Assembly: GCA_031421855.1 (NCBI GenBank)
Contig: JANOPN010000007.1
Span: 1 to 34,898, forward strand
Direction: 5' to 3'
Origin: JAAFHN01 sp031421855
GTDB taxonomy: Bacteria; Pseudomonadota; Gammaproteobacteria; Burkholderiales; Burkholderiaceae_C
DNA length: 34,898 bases
The translations under genes were made by a program, and so were the position numbers. The notes beneath the pieces were generated by a model. The model worked only from the letters and a program-made list of their open reading frames with translations. It was not told where the DNA came from and searched no databases. This document shows positions 31,561-34,898 of the stretch, piece by piece. Position 1 is the first letter of the stretch. Each line of letters starts with the position of its first letter.

Positions 31561-32528
31561 TCGGCGCGTTTTTGACGCTCGGCATGCTCGCGCATGCCTT
31601 TGATTTGCAAGGCCATCGCGGAGCGCGTGGGCTCGCACCAGAGAACACCCTCACAGCCTTCGATACAGCGCTTGCAATTGGCGTGAACACATTGGAGCTG
31701 GATGTCGGAGTCACGAAAGATGGCGTGGTCGTCATCAGCCACGACCCCACGCTCAACCCCGACTTGGTGCGAAATGCCCAAGGTCAATGGCTGCGGCAAC
31801 TGGGCGTTGAGCGCGGCCCCAGCTTGAACTCATTGAGTTTTGCTGAAGTGCAAACTTACGATGTCGGCCGAATCAACCCGGCGAGCCGCTACGCCACCAC
31901 GTTTGCGACCCAAACACCCCAAGACAACGAGCGAATTGCATCACTGGCCTCGCTGTTCAAACGAGTCAAGTCACTCAAAGCCGATCACGTTCGCTTCAAT
32001 ATTGAGACCAAAATCACACCCGCCAGACCCGATGACACCTTGGCGCCCGAACCCTTCGTCAAAGCAATATTGGCCGTTATCGACGCCGAGGACATGGCGG
32101 ATCGCGTCAGCATCCAAAGCTTTGACTGGCGCACTTTGGCGGTGGTTGCAAAGCTCGCGCCGAAAATCGGTCGGGTCTACCTCAGCGCCCAGCGCCCGAC
32201 GATGGACACCCTCGCCGACGGTTCGTGGACGGTTGGCAAAAAGCTGTCTGAGCACAATAGTGTGCCGCTGTTGGTGGCGTATTTTGCAAAAGGGTCAATG
32301 TCGCACACCTGGTCGCCGCACTTCGCAGACCTGACCGAGCCCTTGGTCCGCGAGGCGCAGGCACTCGGCCTCAAAGTCGTGCCGTGGACCGCAAATGAAG
32401 CGCTGACCATGGAGCGTCTGCTCACCTGGCGGGTTGACGGCATCATCACCGACTACCCCAACGTGCTTCGCGCCTTGGTCTCAAGCCGTGGCTTGCCGTT
32501 GGCACCCACTGTCGCGTTACCCAAATAG
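31536..32528 (+). CDS. glpQ: Exported glycerophosphodiester phosphodiesterase
   Basis: A 330-residue GDPD-family enzyme, predicted to hydrolyse glycerophosphodiesters to glycerol-3-phosphate and an alcohol in the periplasm. H27-R28 lie in GHRGARGLAPENTL. E54 and D56 lie in LELDVGVTKDG and H69 in VISHD, matching the metal and catalytic residues. ATG 31536 gives a clean signal peptide (MKLIKTAMFGAFLTLGML, then AHA). ATG 31515, inside the repeat core, would add seven residues. Neither start has a well-spaced Shine-Dalgarno sequence. In both cases the first codons match the repeat tail, so the interspersed repeat supplies the start. The product name follows the family; orthology to E. coli GlpQ is likely but not proven. 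Confidence 0.88.
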   Translation: MKLIKTAMFGAFLTLGMLAHAFDLQGHRGARGLAPENTLTAFDTALAIGVNTLELDVGVTKDGVVVISHDPTLNPDLVRNAQGQWLRQLGVERGPSLNSLSFAEVQTYDVGRINPASRYATTFATQTPQDNERIASLASLFKRVKSLKADHVRFNIETKITPARPDDTLAPEPFVKAILAVIDAEDMADRVSIQSFDWRTLAVVAKLAPKIGRVYLSAQRPTMDTLADGSWTVGKKLSEHNSVPLLVAYFAKGSMSHTWSPHFADLTEPLVREAQALGLKVVPWTANEALTMERLLTWRVDGIITDYPNVLRALVSSRGLPLAPTVALPK

Positions 32529-32538
32529 CTGGGCAGCT

Positions 32539-34800
32539 TCAACCAGCGCCCGGGTGTTTCAAGCTGTTTTTAAGTGCCAAATCGGCGACTTTGTCCAGCG
32601 CGGCATCCACAACACCGCCTTGGGCCACCACCCGCACACTGCCCTTGCTGCGCAAACGGTCCAGTGAGCGCCGCGTCATCGAGTGAGCTTGGCCGTCTCG
32701 CGCCACAAACATGAACAGATTCTTGTAAGGGCTCATCCAACGCAAGTTGGCGCGCACGATCTTGCCATCGAGTTTCATATCAACCCAAGTGCCCAAGGGA
32801 AGCACCTCAAGCACAGGCCCGGATTCGGCTCCATCGTCTGGCTTGAGCAAGGCTGGGTCATTCGGGTCCAAAAATCCGGACTCAATACCCTCACGTTGGG
32901 CCAGCCAAAAGGCTTCATCTTGCGGATCGGGGTTTGGCGCATCGGCAGCGACGCGAGGACCATCCCCGACAGCCAAATCCACGCTGCCTGCGTCAACGGC
33001 TGACGCAGCAACGCCAGCGGACACGCGGTTGACACCGTCCAAGGCGGCCTCATGCAGCGCAATCAACTCGTTAAAAAACTCCGCCACCATCTCTGAAGGG
33101 TAATCAACCGAAATCAACCCTTCTCGCATGGTGCGAACCATCTCAGGTACCAATTGCACCAGCCGTGCTGGGTTTTTACGAGCGCGCCTCGTTTGAACGC
33201 TCCACAGCAAGTTGTCGGCCAATTCGTCAAACCGCAACAGTGATTCGCGCCCTTGGATCTGGCGCTCGGACAGCACCTGAGCCCACGGGCCACACAAAAA
33301 CGACGCAACACTGGCGGGCACCTCGACACCGGCCAACTTGCTTCGGAACTCCGTGCCAATGTGCTGAGCCAGCAAATTGCGTTGCTCGATGTGCATGAGC
33401 GACTTAGCTGTCTCATCTTGTCGGCGGCGATCCACTTCGTCTTGCTTTTGCCAATTAGCCTCAAGCAGTTGCTGCGCGGTATAAAACGCACCAATCACGT
33501 CGTCAGTTGGCTGACTAAGGGAGCCCAAGACGAGCTTGATGGATTGATAAAAGTCGCCGAAACCAAAGTCGCTGATGCTGGCAAACCCAAGGCTTCGGTT
33601 GGCGATGCGGTCAATCAAGCGCCTCGCAGGGTGGTCGCGTTCAGCAAAAAACCGCTGGTCGCGATTGCCCAACGCAATCAATTGCGGTTCAAGCAACTGC
33701 AAAAGCTGGCGTACTGGGGGCAAAAGCCGCTCGTCTTGGGTCAAATTCTCGACCATGAGGCGAATCACCTCGGTGCCCAGGTGCTTGCCCAGCTGCTTGC
33801 CCAAACGAAGCTCTACAGACAGTGCTTTTTGGCGGGCCGCCTCCTCGGGGGAAGCAGGGCCAGTCTTGGCCTTGTTTGCGAGCTTGACGAGCAAGGTATC
33901 CACTTGCTTCATGTCCTCAAGCGCAATCATCGATGCAGGGACCGTGTGCAAAAAATCCCGCCCACCGACTGACCCCACCAAGGACGACACATGCGGCGCG
34001 TCGCCGTCCACTTGCCCCATCAGCAATTTTCGCAGGCGATCCAAGGTCAGCAAGGTTTTGGCAAGCGACGACTCAGGCTGTCCCGGCGAGCGCGAGGCCT
34101 GGGCCGGGGTTTCAGTCAAGTTGATGCCCGCAGGCTCCACGCCGACCGACTTGAGCCAATCCATGTTTTGCTTGTAGAGCTTGGCCAAGGCAGAGCCCAA
34201 ATAGCCCGCTGCGGCCGTCATCACCTGCTCGCGGCCGCTGGTACCCGCCATCGGCCCAGCTGGGCCCAGGGGCTCCGCAAGCGCATCCCTGAGCGCGCGC
34301 GCGAACACATCGGGCCGCACAGGATTCAGGTGCGGCTGAACCGATACCCAGCCCAACATCGCGCTCATCAACGCGTGGGTTGCAGGCAACACATCTACCA
34401 CACATCGCTCGATGTCTTCGCACAAGCGCGCCAGCTCGATGCTGGCGTCGAGCTGATCCTCTTCAAAAAACTTCAGCTCATCGAACTTGACTGCCGTTTG
34501 CTGGGTTGGGTCCATTCCCGGCCCCTCGAACATGCCCTTGTGCAACGTCGCCTTGAAGCGCTCTTTGACCAAAACGCGGCCACGCACCACGTTATCAACC
34601 AAGGGGCGAAGCGCTTTGGCATCGATCCCCACACCGCCCAAACCCACGGCACCGCGCGCCGACAGTGCCAACCCCTCGACGACCCCATCGATCAAGGTGT
34701 CGGCTTGCGCCATGACTGTGTTTAAACACTCCAAAAGCGATGGTCGCGCGTGCCCTGCATCGCGAGACATGCCAACCTGACGTGAAGCTTTGGAATTCAT
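32539..34800 (-). CDS. DUF1631 family protein
   Basis: A 753-residue protein of the DUF1631 family, common in betaproteobacteria and without an established function. It is soluble and mostly helical. The middle region contains DFGFGDFYQSIKLVLGSLSQ. A variable acidic A/D-rich linker follows, and then a C-terminal beta-rich segment (LGTWVDMKLDGKIVRANLRW, MSPYKNLFMFVARDGQAHSM, TRRSLDRLRSKGSVRVV) reminiscent of PilZ-like or RNA/nucleotide-sensing barrels; I cannot assign it. The ATG at 34800 fits the family start. It is convergent with the phosphodiesterase gene, with only 10 bp between the stops. Confidence 0.85.
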   Translation of the reverse strand: MNSKASRQVGMSRDAGHARPSLLECLNTVMAQADTLIDGVVEGLALSARGAVGLGGVGIDAKALRPLVDNVVRGRVLVKERFKATLHKGMFEGPGMDPTQQTAVKFDELKFFEEDQLDASIELARLCEDIERCVVDVLPATHALMSAMLGWVSVQPHLNPVRPDVFARALRDALAEPLGPAGPMAGTSGREQVMTAAAGYLGSALAKLYKQNMDWLKSVGVEPAGINLTETPAQASRSPGQPESSLAKTLLTLDRLRKLLMGQVDGDAPHVSSLVGSVGGRDFLHTVPASMIALEDMKQVDTLLVKLANKAKTGPASPEEAARQKALSVELRLGKQLGKHLGTEVIRLMVENLTQDERLLPPVRQLLQLLEPQLIALGNRDQRFFAERDHPARRLIDRIANRSLGFASISDFGFGDFYQSIKLVLGSLSQPTDDVIGAFYTAQQLLEANWQKQDEVDRRRQDETAKSLMHIEQRNLLAQHIGTEFRSKLAGVEVPASVASFLCGPWAQVLSERQIQGRESLLRFDELADNLLWSVQTRRARKNPARLVQLVPEMVRTMREGLISVDYPSEMVAEFFNELIALHEAALDGVNRVSAGVAASAVDAGSVDLAVGDGPRVAADAPNPDPQDEAFWLAQREGIESGFLDPNDPALLKPDDGAESGPVLEVLPLGTWVDMKLDGKIVRANLRWMSPYKNLFMFVARDGQAHSMTRRSLDRLRSKGSVRVVAQGGVVDAALDKVADLALKNSLKHPGAG

Positions 34801-34836
34801 GGCTTCAAGTGTGCATCAATTCAGCATGAACCGGGC

Positions 34837-34898
34837 TCATTTCAGCGCTTTGTAGCGCACCCGCTTGGGACGCGCACCCTCTTCACCCAAACGGCGTT
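34837..34898 (-). CDS. Partial CDS, C-terminal end of an unidentified protein
   Basis: The minus-strand frame reads RRLGEEGARPKRVRYKALK and stops at TGA 34839-34837, 36 bp before the DUF1631 start. The charged, basic end looks like a real protein terminus and fits a gene running in from the right edge. Nineteen codons are too few to identify it. One other frame is also open here. Confidence 0.4.
   Translation of the reverse strand, partial: RRLGEEGARPKRVRYKALK

Noticed and set aside
32534..32571. CAGCTT...AAGCTG stem followed by five T between the convergent phosphodiesterase and DUF1631 genes
   Set aside because: Only a 6 bp stem with a 21-base loop, overlapping DUF1631 coding sequence. 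Too weak to call a terminator.

Overview
The window looks like a betaproteobacterial chromosome segment, most likely Burkholderiales/Comamonadaceae. The support is moderately high GC with dense coding, a Bug-type tripartite tricarboxylate receptor, a DUF1631 protein, a DUF4399 lipoprotein, a type II NADH dehydrogenase and an E. coli-type YcaO. No rRNA, tRNA or CRISPR array was seen.

Layout. 1-2150: an accessory stretch with the start of a probable transposase, a PD-(D/E)XK/DUF5655 protein, and a decayed duplicate of a glycosyltransferase-S4 gene pair. 2157-5459: a three-module flavoprotein (phytoene desaturase-like + FNR-like reductase + 2Fe-2S ferredoxin), divergent from a MarR regulator, with two tandem inverted-repeat operator candidates between them. 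5552-10023: a minus-strand cluster, in transcription order circularly permuted ATP-grasp, alpha-E, TPR-GT9 glycosyltransferase, S4 protein. 10233-12782: ComEC. 12810-18170: a transglutaminase + DUF2126 putative amidoligase, then YcaO. 18217-19372: a STAS-like/GHKL ATPase pair on the opposite strand. 19470-23119: a second ATP-grasp/alpha-E locus, this time fused, overlapping a transglutaminase gene. 23281-34898: mostly housekeeping and metabolic genes (lipoprotein, RidA, exported ATP-dependent DNA ligase, SpeD, NDH-2, LysR, CoA ligase, Bug receptor, glycerophosphodiesterase, DUF1631).

How the genes fit together. The central 15 kb gathers two ATP-grasp modules, two alpha-E modules, two transglutaminase-fold domains, one DUF2126 putative amidoligase and a YcaO. 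Comparative genomics has already linked ATP-grasp, alpha-E and transglutaminase genes as a predicted peptide-ligation system of unknown product. Here the system is present twice, once split and once fused.

The most unusual signal is a short interspersed repeat of roughly 60-75 bp with at least ten copies in the window. Three copies are read in frame inside proteins (ComEC, the DUF2126 protein, the CoA ligase), each in a different reading frame. Two appear to supply translation starts and one supplies a stop codon. Nine of ten lie in the sense orientation of the gene that contains them or lies just upstream.
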